NCBI GenBank assembly: GCA_016165875.1
Contig: JABBOT010000003.1
Span: 21,240,873 to 21,304,872 of the forward strand
DNA from: Acanthopleura granulata
Taxonomy: Eukaryota > Mollusca > Polyplacophora > Chitonida > Chitonidae
Length of the DNA stretch: 64,000 nucleotides
Direction: 5' to 3'
Both the position numbers and the translations under genes were made by a program. The notes under the pieces are model-generated. The model was not told the origin of the DNA, did not search any database, and worked only from the letters and a program-made list of their open reading frames with translations. Numbering within the stretch: the stretch's first letter is position 1; every line of letters starts with the position of its first letter. Shown here in pieces: positions 12,337 to 25,495 of the stretch.

Positions 12337-12740
12337 AGCCGATGATTCTATGGAAGTGTTTGGCCACCTGATGCCAAACATTAGAATATCAGTCAAACTG
12401 CAAACTGTCTTGGTGGCAAATTGCTTTTAGAAACGTTTTTCTAAGGCTTCGGGAATATTGGATGTCGGTTAAATCATGCTAGTTACATGTTAAGTCGTTG
12501 TCGGTGCTTAAAGCAAGTATTTCAACATTTTTTATTATTTCAGTAGTATTTAATGCCACACTCAAGAAGGCTTCACGCATGTAACGAAGGTAACATTTAT
12601 AGCTGTAGCAAAGCGGAATGATTGGGGTTAGCCCTTCCCTCTCGTCGAACTCTTTTGTAGTGGAAGGGAAAAAGAGTTCAACTGTGTCATGTGACTTGTC
12701 AAAAAAATTTTTAGGCAATTTTCTTGATTTTAATTTACAG

Positions 12741-12837
12741 ATCACCTGTCATGCCTTGTTAGGAGGTACAAACGACCCCTCCATCAATCAGGAGCTTCTT
12801 AAATTAAAAAACTTCCAGCGCCTCAATTTTCCCTATG
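12741..12837 (+). CDS. Candidate 97-nt internal exon
   Basis: Best splice-bounded interval in the window. It is preceded by a pyrimidine-rich 'ttcttgattttaatttacag' acceptor and followed by ATG|GTAAGTG. The only long frame reads ITCHALLGGTNDPSINQELLK, then LKNFQRLNFPYG, 32 codons plus one base, entered in phase 0 and left in phase 1. The composition looks like a soluble globular protein. The frame is open upstream to 12618, so it is not defined by the exon alone. The family is not recognised and no partner exon of matching phase was identified, so it may be an exon of an intron-rich gene or coincidence. Confidence 0.35.
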
Positions 12838-13389
12838 GTAAGTGCAGTTTGAATAACTGTTGTTGAAACTTTTCTTAGACGCCCATGTTATAATAAATGT
12901 AATCAGAAATAGTTGCCTAACATTTTTGACAGGTCGCATTGGACAGTAGGGCTTTACTTACAATTAGTGATAAAATAGTTTGATCTCCAAACTCCCCTAT
13001 TCATTATATTAAAGGCCCAGACACAAGGGAGACTACCCGCGACAAAAATAAATGTTGGAATGGCGGATAAATCGAAACGAGCACCCGACCAGTCGCGGTC
13101 GTGGGTGTTGCAGTAATATTAGTTGCAGCAAGACAGATGGTTATATTAAAAACTTCTGACCTGGGTCTCGGATAAATTTTCACGATAGTATCACAAGTCA
13201 CTCCTGGTGCCAGACTTGGACGATCGCGAGTCACACAGTCGCACTTCTGCTTTGCTATCGTATGATTGATGGTACTCGTGGTCATGTGGTCACTGGCAAT
13301 TGAAAAAGACCAATGGCATAATCAGTCATGATAATCGTCATCAGTTACCGAGAGCACGATCGTCCATGACCCGCCATCATTCAGGGCTG
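12838..13389. other. Unannotated interval
   Basis: A 93-codon minus frame at 13004-13285 is threonine- and isoleucine-rich with no recognisable domain. Nothing else noted. Confidence 0.35.
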
Positions 13390-13700
13390 ATGATACGACA
13401 AAGTAAGACAATCCGTGACTTATTTTAACACCGGCCACTCACCTTGTGGCAAAATCTAAAGAAATTCCCCACCCAAGCTTGTTAAGTGGGGTCTAATTAG
13501 ATTCATTAATGGTTCAGTTACACCACATTCAAACAACCTCGGGTATCAACAACTGGCAATTTGTAATCCTGATCAGTTTAGACCGAGACTTGCGTGTCTC
13601 GTCTGTGTGATCTGACCAGCCAAATGTGATTCTTGTTACAGTCAAATCAGTATTGATTCCAGTGATCGAGTTCAGCAGAGGTTTCACAAGTACTCTCGAG
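13390..13700 (-). repeat. Family D dispersed repeat, copy 1
   Basis: Inverted relative to 32840-33230 and parallel to 58740-59120. Conserved segments include 'gtgtgatctgaccagccaaa' and 'tgtgattcttg' near 13610. On the minus strand the element shows INTDLTVTRITFGWSDHTDE followed by TRKSRSKLIR, and ends near an AAG|GTGAGTG donor-like site at about 13437. Confidence 0.75.
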
Positions 13701-14533
13701 GATCGCGCAGACCAACTATCACGTGGTTAGATTCAAAAGCTGAGCCCGTCGTTATAGTCTGACGTACATAGTGTCAAACAACAGAATGAATTTCAGCCTC
13801 ACTAGTATTGTCTGCGGCTTTCCACGCAAGCTGCTGTTCACCGGATTTGTGGCGTATTACATGAAAAACGATTTCCACTATTAGATATGCTCGAGTAGAA
13901 AAAAGGCAAAATGGCTTTTATTGTTAATCAGATCATTATCCTTATAATACTCACCGTAATGCTTAGTGCATGAACTCCTGCCTTCTTTATTTATTCAAGG
14001 AAGAAAAACCGCTAGATGAGTCCCACACATGGTTTGTCGCAAATACACCTTATTATAGGTGAAGGCATTCTTTCAAGTCACATTTTTCTAAATTTCAAAT
14101 ACATCTAAACGGAGGAAACAGATGTTATAACCTTGATGTTTAGGCGACCGATACGGTTGAAGGAAATGCCACACTATACGGCAATATGTTTTCATGATAA
14201 CAATACCTCAAATAATATGTCCTGATAACACTAATTGTCAAACTCAGAGAACACGAACATATTTCCCCTCGAAAGATGGGAGGTCATTTAGAAGTAGCCT
14301 ATTTTAGAATCAGCACCGCAGCGTGCATGCAAACAACAATGCCTCCAGAACGCACGATTTCCAATTGAGAGAATGTCACAAAAAGCCCCCAAAACGTGTG
14401 GTTATATTGTAGATCTCAGTATTTCTCGTACCGTGCTGTTCTGTTATTCTCTTATCATTCAAAATGTAGCAGTTGTTCGCTCTGAGTGTAATCTTTTCAG
14501 ATGTGGACAGCAGCAACATGTTTTAAATTATTC
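13701..14533. other. Unannotated interval
   Basis: No supported gene or repeat. An 85-codon plus frame at 14373-14630 runs into the SINE fragment that follows. Confidence 0.4.
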
Positions 14534-14582
14534 GGCTTCCTCCCAACTTAATGCTGTAAGTAAAATATTCTTGAGTAAAGAA
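14534..14582 (+). repeat. SINE 3' fragment, copy 4
   Basis: Only the 3' block remains: 'cttcctcccaacttaatgct' followed by 'gtaaaatattcttgagta', matching the SINE sequence upstream of its tail. Confidence 0.6.
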
Positions 14583-14829
14583 AGTATTTTTCGTGACTTC
14601 ACTTATAAGCAAATGTTGACAAACAGTTGAAAAGTCAAACACTGATATGCAATGTGAATTAATAGCATCGTTAAAAGTTTTAGTAACCTCATATTTGCCC
14701 ACTGGCTAGTTTTGAAGTATTTCTCAGTGCATATGTTCGTTTATTCTTTGCACTATATAAATAATGTCAAATATACAAAAACCACCACAAGCTGACCTTT
14801 CTTTCTCTCTCAAGGTTTTATTTTAAGGT

Positions 14830-17725
14830 AAACAATAACATCCTCAAATTCACATGAAAGACATCGGTCAGCTTAACAAAGGTTTAGGCTAAAAGGCAGG
14901 CAAAGAATCTTACGTCTTTAACCATTATATATTCATTAAAGAAAATCTTGACACCAACAGTCCTTCAGCTTTTTTACTGTGTAAGAGGTGGACACATAAT
15001 TGCTATTCCATTTGTACTATTGGAAGGCCTTGTCAATGTACTGATTTTCACTCCGTCTCCTTATACTTATACATGACGTGGTTCCATTCACCTTCATGAT
15101 AGTATTATTTTAGATGATCATGTCAACATTCCCTTTTAGGCTATAGCTGGATCTTGGAAGTAAGCCACGTAGAGTTATAAGAAGGAAGCCGACGAATGGC
15201 ACCTGTTTCAGAAAGTAAATAATATTTTCAAAAACATTTTAAACAATGTTTTAAAATATGCAATGAACAGTGGTTGGAAGAACAATCGTCATAAAGAAAA
15301 CAAAAAGCTGATGTAGTGGGATCCAGCTATTGTCAGTTGATCCCCGCTGATCGATCATACAGCATGTGTTTGGTTTTTTTTCTGCTGTGTTTTCGTTTTT
15401 GTAGAATAGAGCGAGAAACACACAAGATGATAAATGAGTGATATTGTTTTGTTGTCAGTTAACCGTGATTTCCTGTAAGTTTGGCGTGTGCTTGGTTTTT
15501 CTTATTTGACACAAATTGCTCTCTATCCAGTTTACTGAACTGCAGCATCTCAACTATTACACCAATATCCACTGAAGAACCCAGTGAGACCGTGCCAGAT
15601 TCCCTCCAGATAACCTGTGTTTTTGTTGCCTCTGTAAGAAAATCGGTGGACCGATTGCGTTTCAACCGGTAGACAATGTTCACAATACTAATAACTCAAC
15701 ATACACACATTTCAAACAGATGGTTAATAGCACAAGAAAAAGTATTCAGACAATTCTATTATAAAAGCACAGACTTTGCTAAAAAAAAAAAGAAATAAGA
15801 GGTTGTGAACATGATTCAGACAGTAATTCAGCGAGAGAAATTTCAACAGACCCGTTACTCAGACATCGAAAACTAAAGAGAACACAAGCCCAGGGAATGC
15901 ATTAACGTGCGAAGTGTCGAAAACCTTCCGCTTTAGTCAGGCAACTCTGTCCTGAAAACGACATGCCTGATCAAAGTGAGTTCATTTTGACTTCATTGCA
16001 ATTACCCCAGATAATTTTGGCAATTCAATGAGCAGAAAAGAGATTCTTCAGGAAACTTTTTCTCATGTGAACAAAATTAGAGACACTGCAGAAAAAAATG
16101 CACAGATTTATGCTTCGATTTCTGTTTTTTCTTGCCTTTCCATGTTGGATGCATTTATCGGCTGTTTTTTACATTATTTACGAGAATAGCCAATTCCTAA
16201 ATGAACATGGACAGCCATGTAAAATATATGAAACCAAAAAAAAAAAAAAAACGGAGAGAGAAACTCTAATTGGTGATAGAACCAGCTGTAGTATGTTTGT
16301 TCTAGCTATTGGGCTATATACGTAGCTGGTGCAAAAGCTTTTCTTAGTACAAAAACGTAGTCTGGATAAATTTTCTAGAAATATGTGTAGAAAATGAATA
16401 ATATATTTCTGGAAGGCTTGTGACAGCTTCTCTCTTGTATTTAGATGAAACGGTGCACAACTATCACGGTGTGCTTACACTATAGTCTACAAGTGTTCTG
16501 GGATACCACTTAACATTTAATCTGCATGCAGTTATCGAATAATAATGAGTGTGTGTACCAGGAAGATTTGTGTCAAATATGGAAAAGTCATTCATGTTTC
16601 TCGTAGATATCCTGCAATCAGATTAATGCCTTGGTTGTTAGCCGAGCATGCATATAGTCACATTTATCCTTACTTAAAACGACTAATTTCCATCTTAGTG
16701 AAATTTTTGACCAACATAATTCCTATTATATTCATACCACAATGGTCATATGTTTAAGAATGTTCTGCAAAAATTATTTGTCATAATTTAGCACGCATGT
16801 CAGAGCATCTCGTCTTTCATGTGTGTGTGAGACAAGCGGACATACTTTGGCAGCTGTAAGCTGGAAATTTCCCCAAATGCTGGTCAGCTAAGGTCAGACG
16901 TAAGGGGAGTTAATCCAGTAAGGCGTCATTAATATCACTTAAGATGAATATGAAATCAATCAAAACTGATTTGTCTCACGCATACGGACTTGACAGATGC
17001 CACATACTGCACGTATTAAATACTGGTCGATGTTAGTGATGGAAAGCAAGAGTAGTCTCAGAAAGGTTTATACCGTGTATTGTAGATTTGACTCACGAAA
17101 ACTGTTCAATGATTACTTAGAAAAGACCTACGTAACGTCTACCTTGTAATACATACATATTTATTTTAATTTAAATAATATCTATCTCTGTCTTTATCTC
17201 CGACATCTGTCTTCAGTGGAATCTGAGTTTTGAGGTAAGTTATTATTTGAAGGTTTCTTTGGAAAACACTTGATTTCAAGAATACATGCTATATATTCCA
17301 TTCCCAGGTTCATTCCGGAAACTGATAAAACGCGTGTATCACGAAAACTTCATGAGTATGAAGTAATGTTCCTAAGACAGAAAGACCTTAAGATGATAAG
17401 AGGATAAAGGCTGGGTACTGTGGCTCCAGTTGTTCTGAGATTGATCTTTGTCTGTTTCCTTGGCTTTCTTCGCTTAGTGAGTAGGGTTATCAAAGATGGG
17501 TTACTAATAAAGACAGCTAGGAATTTGGGGAAGAGTTTGTGGCCAGATAAGTGTTACAGATGAGCAAAAATTGACCCTGCACCGTCTGCTCCCAGACGTT
17601 TGTAACTCACAGGTGTAGAATGTCACTTAGTACTCGGTCCAAAATGTCTATTTGAATTTTAGCTAATACATCTGTGATACCCCAATATACAACTCTTGGT
17701 TTATTCAGGAATGGGAAGATCTTAA
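14830..17725 (+). repeat. Family B repeat, copy 1 of a head-to-tail pair
   Basis: Collinear with 17726-20390 over almost its whole length. Near-identical stretches include the region at 15830-15910 ('gaaaactaaagagaacacaa'), 16420-16530 ('gatgaaacggtgcacaacta') and 16920-17030. The right end (17640-17725) matches 20290-20375. Relative to copies 2 and 3 it lacks about 55 bp near 16188. Frames inside it (15459-15683 on both strands, 16098-16325) are not shared as intact proteins, so I read it as non-coding. Confidence 0.85.
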
Positions 17726-20390
17726 CACGGTAAACCTTATCCTCACACTGATTGGAATTCCTTTCAACTTGGCAAACGTTTAGGTTAGAAGAGGGCAAAG
17801 AACCGCACATGTTTAACCAGCATTTATACCTTAAAGAAGATCTTGACAACACTACTTCACCTTTTTACAGTATAAGAGCTTTTGACTGTAATATTTATTG
17901 GAAAATTTTATACGTTTCACGCCGGATACTTATGCATCTCATGGTCCCATACACTTTCGTTATAAAATTTTAGATGATCGTGTTCCTGTTTGCGATGTAT
18001 CTGGATCCAGGTAGTAAGCTAGTTTGTTTTTAGAAGTAATGAATCCCATTTTAAAACGAGCATTGAACATTCTGAGGAAGAAAAATCTACATGAAGAGAA
18101 CAAAAAGCTGATGTAGTATATCTTCAGTTTATCCCACCTTATCGATCATACAACCATGTCTTTGGTATGCTGTGGGTTTTTTTTCTGCAGTGTGTTCTTT
18201 TTTGAAAGACACCAGGAAAGAAACACATAACAGGATGAATGAGTGATTTTGCGGTGTTGTCAGTTAACCGTGATTTCCTGTAAGTTTGGTTTGTGGTTGG
18301 TTGTTATTATTTGACACAAACAGCTCTCTATCCAGTTTACTGGACTGCGGCGCCTGAACCACGACACCGTTAGCCGATTCAGACAGCAATTCAGCGAGAG
18401 AAACTCCAACAAACCGTTACTAAGACATCGAAAACTAAAGAGAACACAAGCCCAGGGAATGCATTAACGTGCGAAGTGTCAAAAATCACCAGCTTTAGTA
18501 AGGCAACTCTGTCCTGAAAACAGCAGGCTTGATCGAAGTGAGTTCATTTTTGACTCCATTACAATTATCCCAGATAATTTTGGCAATTTAATGTGCAGAA
18601 AAGAGATTCTTCAGGAAACTTTTTCTGATATGAAAAAAGTAGAGACACTGGAGGTCTACGAATCGCTGAAGAAAAAAGGGCACAGATTTACGCTTTGATA
18701 TCTGGGTTTTTTTTTTTTACCTTTCCATGTTGGATGCATTTACCGGCTGTTCTTTACATTATTTACGAGGAAAACAGCCGACATTGGCAAAATACCCCAT
18801 GGTATTACCAGGTGGATTTCAATGCAGTGAATTATTGTTAATTCCTAAATGAACATGGACAGCCATGTAAAATACATGAAACCAAAAAAAAAAAGAGAGA
18901 GAGAGAGAAACTCTAATTGGTGGATAGGACCAGCTATAGTATGTTTGTTCTAGCTATTTTCGATCCTAGTACACCACGCTATTGGGCTACATACGTAGCT
19001 GGTGCAAAAGCTTTTCTTAGTACAAAAAGGTAGTCTGGATAAATTTTCTAGGAATATGTATAGAAATGACTAATATATTTTTGGAAGGCTTGTGACAGCT
19101 TCTCTCTTGTATTTAGATGAAACGGTGCACAACTATCACGGTGTGCTTACACTGTAGTCTACAAGTGTTCTGGGATACCACTTAACATTTAATCTGCATG
19201 CAGTTATCGAATAATAATGAGTGTTTGTACTCTGAAGATTTGTGTCAAAGATGGAAAAGTCATTCATGTTTCTCGTAGATATCCACCAGTCAAGGTAATG
19301 CCCTGGTTGTTAGTTGAAGCGTAAGCGGTTTATAATGGCTAGGTGGATTAGCTTGGATATAGCCACATTTATCCTTACTAAAAGGGACTAATTTCCATCT
19401 TAGTGAAATCCTTGACTAAAATAATTCCTATTATATTCTTGCCATAATGGTAATATGTTTAAGAATGTTCAACAAAAATAATTTCCATAATTTAGCACGC
19501 ATATTTTAGCGACTCATCCTTCCTGTGTGTAAGCCACAAGAGCCCATACTTTGGCAGCTGTAAGCTGGAAATTTCTCCAAATGCTGATCAGCTAAGATCA
19601 GGCGTAAAGGGAGTTAATCCAGTAATGCGTCATTAATACCGCTTCATGCGAATATGAAATCAATCAAAACTTACTTGTCTCAAGGTTATGAATGACAGTT
19701 GTCACATACTACGTACTCGTATTAAATACTGGTCGATAGTACTGATGGAGTGCAAGAATGGTCTCAGAAAGGTTTCACCTGTAATGTAAATCCGAATATA
19801 AAACGAAATAACTACCTTACTCAGAAAAGATCTACCTTATAATACATACTAATTCAAGTTGAAACAACCTATATCTCTGCCTCTATGCATCTGATATCTG
19901 CATCCAGTGGAATCTGATTTTTTAGATCAGTTATTATTTGAAGGTTAAATTAGATAAAACCTGATTTTCTATTATACATGTAATATATTTTATCCGGAAT
20001 TCCGGAAACTGATCAAACACATGTTTCACGGAAACTTCAAGAGTAGGAGACAATGTCTTAAAATTTGCCTTTGGTGACTCTTCTCGCAGTTCCTAGCTCA
20101 GTCAGTAGTGTTACACCTGCAAACAATACAGAGATTTGGGTTCATTTGATTTCTGCGCCAGATTAGAGTGATAGATGTGACAACAAATTGATCCTGCACT
20201 GTTTGTGCCGCGACGCCTATATAAGAAACTCATACGTGTAGCGTGTCAGGCAATCCCCATTCTCAGTTGTCTACTAAATCTTTCAGCTGATGCCTCTGCG
20301 ACATCCCCTGAAAACATGTCCTGGTTTATTTAGCAATGGGATGATTTTGACACGTGAAAGAATGTCCTCACACTACATTCTTTTCACGCA
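17726..20390 (+). repeat. Family B repeat, copy 2
   Basis: Tandem partner of copy 1. It lacks about 240 bp corresponding to 15570-15815 but keeps the segment around 18780-18835 absent from copy 1. A GA run at about 18894-18906 and a T run at about 18706-18717 are copy-specific. High identity with copy 1 over 18370-18650 and 18900-19300 points to a duplication younger than family A, or to conversion between copies. Confidence 0.85.
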
Positions 20391-20459
20391 CATAGTGGTT
20401 ATCGTGTTGAGCTTCAATAAACCTGTTTGCGCTTTACTTACTGACACACAGAAATTCTT

Positions 20460-21020
20460 TACAATTCCATCACTCTGCCACTTGAGTGCAACGGAGATAA
20501 CCGATCCTGTTCAGCTGAGGCACCGGCCGTGACATCTGATCCTGTTCCACTCCTGGGGATCCCAAGAATCCTATCCTTAAGCTGGTTTACCGTCACGCTG
20601 CTTGAAAAAAATCCTCGTTCGTTTTTAAGGAGCATCTTAACTCATCTTTTCCCCTAGTCTTTTAAAGTACACGATTTCCAACCAATCAACCAAGAGTGAC
20701 ACCTGTGGCCAGTATCCTCGACGACTGGAACATTTCTGTTTCTGGAACATTTCACGCTGCAGGTTGTTTACAGAACATTATAGAGTGATAGATACGTCCG
20801 TTACATGTAAGGAGGGAAGAAAACCACAGGCCTTGTTGGTTGTTTTAATGTGGCCTAAACAGTCAAGTTGTGTATAAATGAAGTTGTATTGAGTATGTAT
20901 TAACGCATAAAGCTGGGACTGTGTGGATTTATATCTTGTTGAAAGATCACTGGAACTTGAGAACCGCATTGTTTTAAGGAATATGCCATTAAAACGCAGT
21001 CTGAAAATTAAAATTCCAAG
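20460..21020 (+). repeat. Family C repeat, copy 1
   Basis: Direct match to 28660-29420. Shared segments are 'tctgccacttg' near 20475, 'gagtgacacct' near 20694, 'gtttacagaacattatagag' against 'gtttacagaatgttacagat', and 'gatacgtccgttacatgtaa' against 'gatacgtctgttacgtgtaa'. An inverted fragment lies at 61555-61640. Confidence 0.75.
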
Positions 21021-23645
21021 CATTTGCTCTGAATAGCAAATGATGAGGAAGACAACTTCGTTATTAATTTATTTATTTACCCATTTATCCATTTATGTGT
21101 TGCAGATGTATGCAGGAGAGCAAACCAAATCGTCCCCCTATCTCACATACCTAACCACCCTCATGGCTGAACACTGTATAGTCAAAAAAGCTGCAGCTGG
21201 ATTCGAGCCCGGGGCCATTACTCGTATTGTTTTCCGAAAACAACTTATTTAACCGATAATGCCGTTGTTAGCAAAGCCAAATTCTTGGTCATCATGGACA
21301 TAAGATTAAATGCTCCACACCATTACCACAATAATCAAATTATCAAGGTTAACGTGAGTGACGTAACATCTTCTGTTATCCTATGAGAGAGTCAACATTC
21401 TTCACTGCTTATGGTGATCATACAACAGAGAATACAGCGTTCACGTTTGCCTTTACTGGAACCATCACCTTAACAATCTGCTGACAAATCACGTGGACTC
21501 CAGAAGCCACTAAGACGCCACGAAAATTACAGCGCTATACACGTATTGTAACATCACTATATCTTATTATCCTGCATCTTTTACTGACAGCAATGACTTG
21601 AAGAAAAAGGTGAAAAAAGAAAATCACAATTTTGTCCTTTCTTTCGAACTAACCGAAAAGTTTGTAACTGCAGTTTCAGTTTTTATTACCTGCTCCAAAG
21701 ACATGCGAGGCATTATTCTTGTAAAAAAGGTGCGTTCTTCTCATCGATCAAGGTTTGTTTATTGTAGCCAATTACGATCGATATTGCAACACGCTCCAGG
21801 TCGACGTACCTCGATCCGTCAAGTTGGTATCAAGATGGGTAATGCTGTAGTTACCTTACACATGTAATTCAGAGTATATATATATATGCCCACTGGGTAC
21901 CTAGGTAGGTTATGTTCATTTATACAGGATGGTTCATGAATGCATCCACTAAAATACGGACTACTTTCAATATTTACATCCGAAGCGTCCTAAACCGTGG
22001 AAACCACTGCAGTAACATCGGAATTTTGCAGAGGGCAACAACAGCAACGACATTAAGTCGTGAAGAGAACAGTTCTCAGTATTCATTCTCACAAACAAAT
22101 AAAAAACGGCAAGTGCGCTCTCGAACAGCGATATGAAGGTTATGGAGCTTTCAGTATCAAAATTGCCAACAGTTTGATCGCGGATCCCGGAATGAATCAC
22201 ATTGCCGTTTTCATACAAGGAATGTAAAAAAGTAGAAAGAGCACATATATATATAAGGTTCACACATTTGCCCCAGTCGTCGATTGTTTCATTTCCACCA
22301 TGAAGATCACTGTACAAGGCACGGTTTGAAAATTTTCACTGATCAGGATTCACTGTGTCCAGAGAGAGCAATAGTTACACGGTCACACCAGGATTACACT
22401 GTCGATAATTAATACTTTGTATCGCTGTAGAGCCAAACTTCAACCCGGTCATCATCACTTAGTCATTACTTTCGCAACTTAAACTACCGAACGTTGAAAA
22501 TTCGCTGACACCCGTCTCATTCACGTGATGACAGATCGTGAGCGGATTCCCGTAACGTAGGGATTATTAAGTCTCTCTTAAAGTGACTGCTTATAACAAT
22601 CTAAGGTCGTGGAGGTTTACTATAGTCATTTGAATTAAGCAGTTTTCATTTGAAGTCAATGGAATAGAAATTTGTAAAACATTATCACTTTGTGAGATGA
22701 AGAAATTGTGCTCATTTCGTCTCGAAGGTTCTGTCGTTGTGGCAAGCCAAGCGAGTCAATTTGTTCTCAGAAATAAGGGTACATGATAAATAGATTCTCA
22801 CAAAAGTGTGTGTTTTGCGATGCTGTAAAACAACTCATACAACAGCCGACCTGGAACAAATCGAACTGATACGTCACCGCCGATCACACACTGTTATGAT
22901 GATCTCTATATATACAATGCTCAGGCCACGGTCAAGATTATTTCTATTATGAGGCGGTATTAAGGTTTGTGAATGGAGAACAACGGAGTTTCCGAAGCCG
23001 CAGCCGCAACAGCGAAAGCTGAATTCGAGCATTACACCTTGATTCTCTAGGGCGTGAGAGTTGTACTAAGCCATATGATGATTTTAGTACTGAAGTCGAC
23101 ACATTTAATTATGCCTGAGTCATAATAATCATTTTGAAATCGTTGACTTTCTAGGGCAATCCAAAACCCCACTTGTAAAGACACCAATAAAAATCAATGT
23201 AAACACCATTGATTGTATCTCTTGTAAGCGAGAGATCAACAGAAGACCTGATGACCCGTGATTTCTCCTGCTACTTTCGTGCAATTTTAGATAAGTGCCC
23301 CTCCTACCTCCTCCCCCCCGATGTGTACGTTTTTCACTTCGAAACCATTTTATTTACACTCGTTTAGCCCCCAGTTCCTCCAAACAAACAACTCGTTACA
23401 CATTTTTCAACGGTTTCACCCCGAAAGTTTCATTTTAATGATCATGTATAATTTTGTATCATGTTACCCTGTCTACAACATTCGTCTTTGTATCATGCCA
23501 CCCTGTCTACAACAGTCCTCTGGTCGTCACATTGTAATCCGTGCTCGAGCGGTTCTCATGATTTGGTTTACACCAGAATTGTTACCCATTGCACAAACTG
23601 CCTAGAGCAACTGTAATCTACCTGGGAAGCAGATTATTCCCAGGC
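21021..23645. other. Unannotated interval
   Basis: About 2.6 kb with no supported gene. Short TA runs occur at about 21877-21888 and 22245-22253. Frames of 89 codons (21598-21867 plus), 116 codons (21967-22317 minus) and 94 codons (23321-23605 plus) show no recognisable domain. Confidence 0.4.
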
Positions 23646-23647
23646 CC

Positions 23648-23938
23648 TGTGCCCCTTTCACATTGCTGCCATTTGCCCCTGGGCCCATTTAACATTGCTG
23701 CCATTTGGCCCTGGGCCCCCTTTCACATTGCTGCCATTTGGCCCTGGGCCCCTTTCACATTGCTACCATTTGGCCCTGGGCCCCATTTCCATTTCTGCCA
23801 TTTGGCCGTGGGGCACTTTAACATTGCTGCCATTTGGCCGTGGGGCACTTTAACATTGCTGCCAAATGGCCCTGGGGCACTTTAACATTGCTGCCATTTG
23901 GCCCTGGGCACTTTTAACATTGCTGCCATTTCCAGTCG
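23648..23938 (+). repeat. 33-bp minisatellite, nine units
   Basis: Nine copies of a unit containing 'cattgctgccatttggcc' followed by a C-rich 'ctgggccccttt'. The starts of the 'attgctgcc' core are spaced about 31-34 bp, mostly 32-33. The later units change to 'gtggggcactttaa'. Because 33 is a multiple of three, an open frame (23589-23885) runs through with a repeating IAAIWPW motif; I regard it as non-coding. Each unit contains the partly self-complementary GCCATTTGGC. Confidence 0.95.
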
Positions 23939-24499
23939 CTAACGCAATCAGATCAAAATTCTTCAAGTACTTACTCGTAATGCTTTGAGCGCCCCCTTCA
24001 GTTAACTACTGCTGTCTCATTCAGTCAGGTACCTAAGCCAGGTAAACCATCTGTACACGATAAGGGCAACTCTCAAACTTGGAGGAACGATTTTGTTCTA
24101 AAAGCCTGTAATTGTGTTTAAAATTTCAAACTGTTAGTACTTAAGAAAAAAGTAAAATTTACATATAATTATGCCTTAGTTTTTCAGGTTTTGTAGATGT
24201 TAACCTTAAGGAAACCTTTTACAAATCTAGAAGACTACTCAAACACAAACATTTTACAACTCCGGCTGCTACTCTAGATTTACACTCCATGACACTGAAG
24301 TATCAAAGTATTTTTCCTTCTCCCTTGGTTTTTTTTTCTTTGTTTTTGTTTTTTGTTCTTCACAAAATAAATACACGCTGAAGCATATATGAAGCAAGTA
24401 TAGACTGATCTTTTAATATTTCTCCAGCTGATATTTAAGCAGAAAGAATAACATGCCCTGATCCCCAGAAATGTGAATGGTCTAGTCAACAACAGGACA
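23939..24499. other. Unannotated interval
   Basis: AT-rich, with a poly-T/TTTG stretch around 24327-24355. No gene or repeat copy recognised. Confidence 0.4.
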
Positions 24500-25298
24500 T
24501 GGGAGTAAACACACTCAACCAGTAATTTATAGCTTGCAGAACATATTGATGCCAACAACATCCTTTTGTTTTATACCCTTCAGAATGTTTCATAATTTCC
24601 TCTCATTTTGAAATATTTTTAAGAAAACTGTGTTAAAGGATTGATTTTCCCCGGATGTTTACGCGTGGTGTGCTCTAATTCACCTTCATTATGGTGTGTT
24701 TTAGACTAACACCTTAACATCCCTGCTTCAGCTATAATTATCCGTCTGAACTGAGCCAAGCAGAGTAAGAGGAGGGAGAGAGGCGAATGGCATTCTTTTT
24801 TAAGCATCAGAACACGTTTTAAAAGGCGCAATGTGCTTTCAGCGGAAGACCAATCGACCTTAGAAGAACAAAAACTGCAGTATAGCGTGATCTCTCTATC
24901 TGGGTTCATCATACCTTATCGATCATATCGTGATGCGCCCTGTTAGGCTGCTTCTTTCTACCATATTTTCTTTCGTCAAGATACCGCGAGTAAAACACAA
25001 AATAACGAATGGGTGATATTGCGGTATTGTCAGAAAACCATGATTTCCTTGAAGTCGGACTTTTGGCTCATTGTGTATTGTGTATACATGTGTTAAATAT
25101 TTCCATTTCCTAACTGTCACAGTGTCATCGGTGCTCTGGCTTTACTCCCTGTGCTGTAGTCTTATATCAGAATGTAATTGGTGTCATTTGCATCCAGTTT
25201 ACTACAACTACAACCACTGGCAGGGATAACTCTTGCAGAACCTTCTGAAGCTGTGCCAGATTTTATTAGAAACACCTGTGCTGCTTTTGCCTTTCTAT

Positions 25299-25314
25299 CA
25301 GAGTGTAATTGATT
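25299..25314. repeat. SINE target-site duplication, left
   Basis: The 16 bases 'cagagtgtaattgatt' recur exactly at 25496-25511, on the other side of the SINE. Confidence 0.9.
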
Positions 25315-25495
25315 CATTTATTTGATTGGTGTTTTACGCCGTACTCAAGAATATTTCACTTATACGAAGGCGCCCAGCATTATGGTGGGACGAAACCAGG
25401 CAGAGCCCGGGAGAAACCCACGACTATCCGCAGGTTAGAACTGGTCTTCAACTCACCTCGACGGCATTGGTGGGAGACTTCTGGGTCATTACAAC
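25315..25495 (-). repeat. SINE, copy 5, minus strand
   Basis: The only minus-strand copy. Reading the minus strand, the body, 'ccaccataatgctgg'-like block and tail end at 25315 beside a perfect 16-bp target-site duplication. The tRNA head is shortened, which suggests 5' truncation at insertion or later loss. It splits family B copy 3. Confidence 0.92.

Noticed and set aside
17210..17241. 18-nt microexon between 'tgtcttcag' and GAG|GTAAGTT
   Set aside because: Too short to support and the donor is lost in the tandem copy near 19920.
23589..23885. 98-codon frame with a repeated IAAIWPW motif
   Set aside because: It is the reading of a 33-bp minisatellite whose period is a multiple of three.
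23648..23938. CRISPR-like direct repeats
   Set aside because: Units are contiguous without unique spacers and the DNA is eukaryotic.
23648..23938. CArG-type (SRF) sites in the minisatellite
   Set aside because: The core has only four A/T bases between CC and GG, not six.
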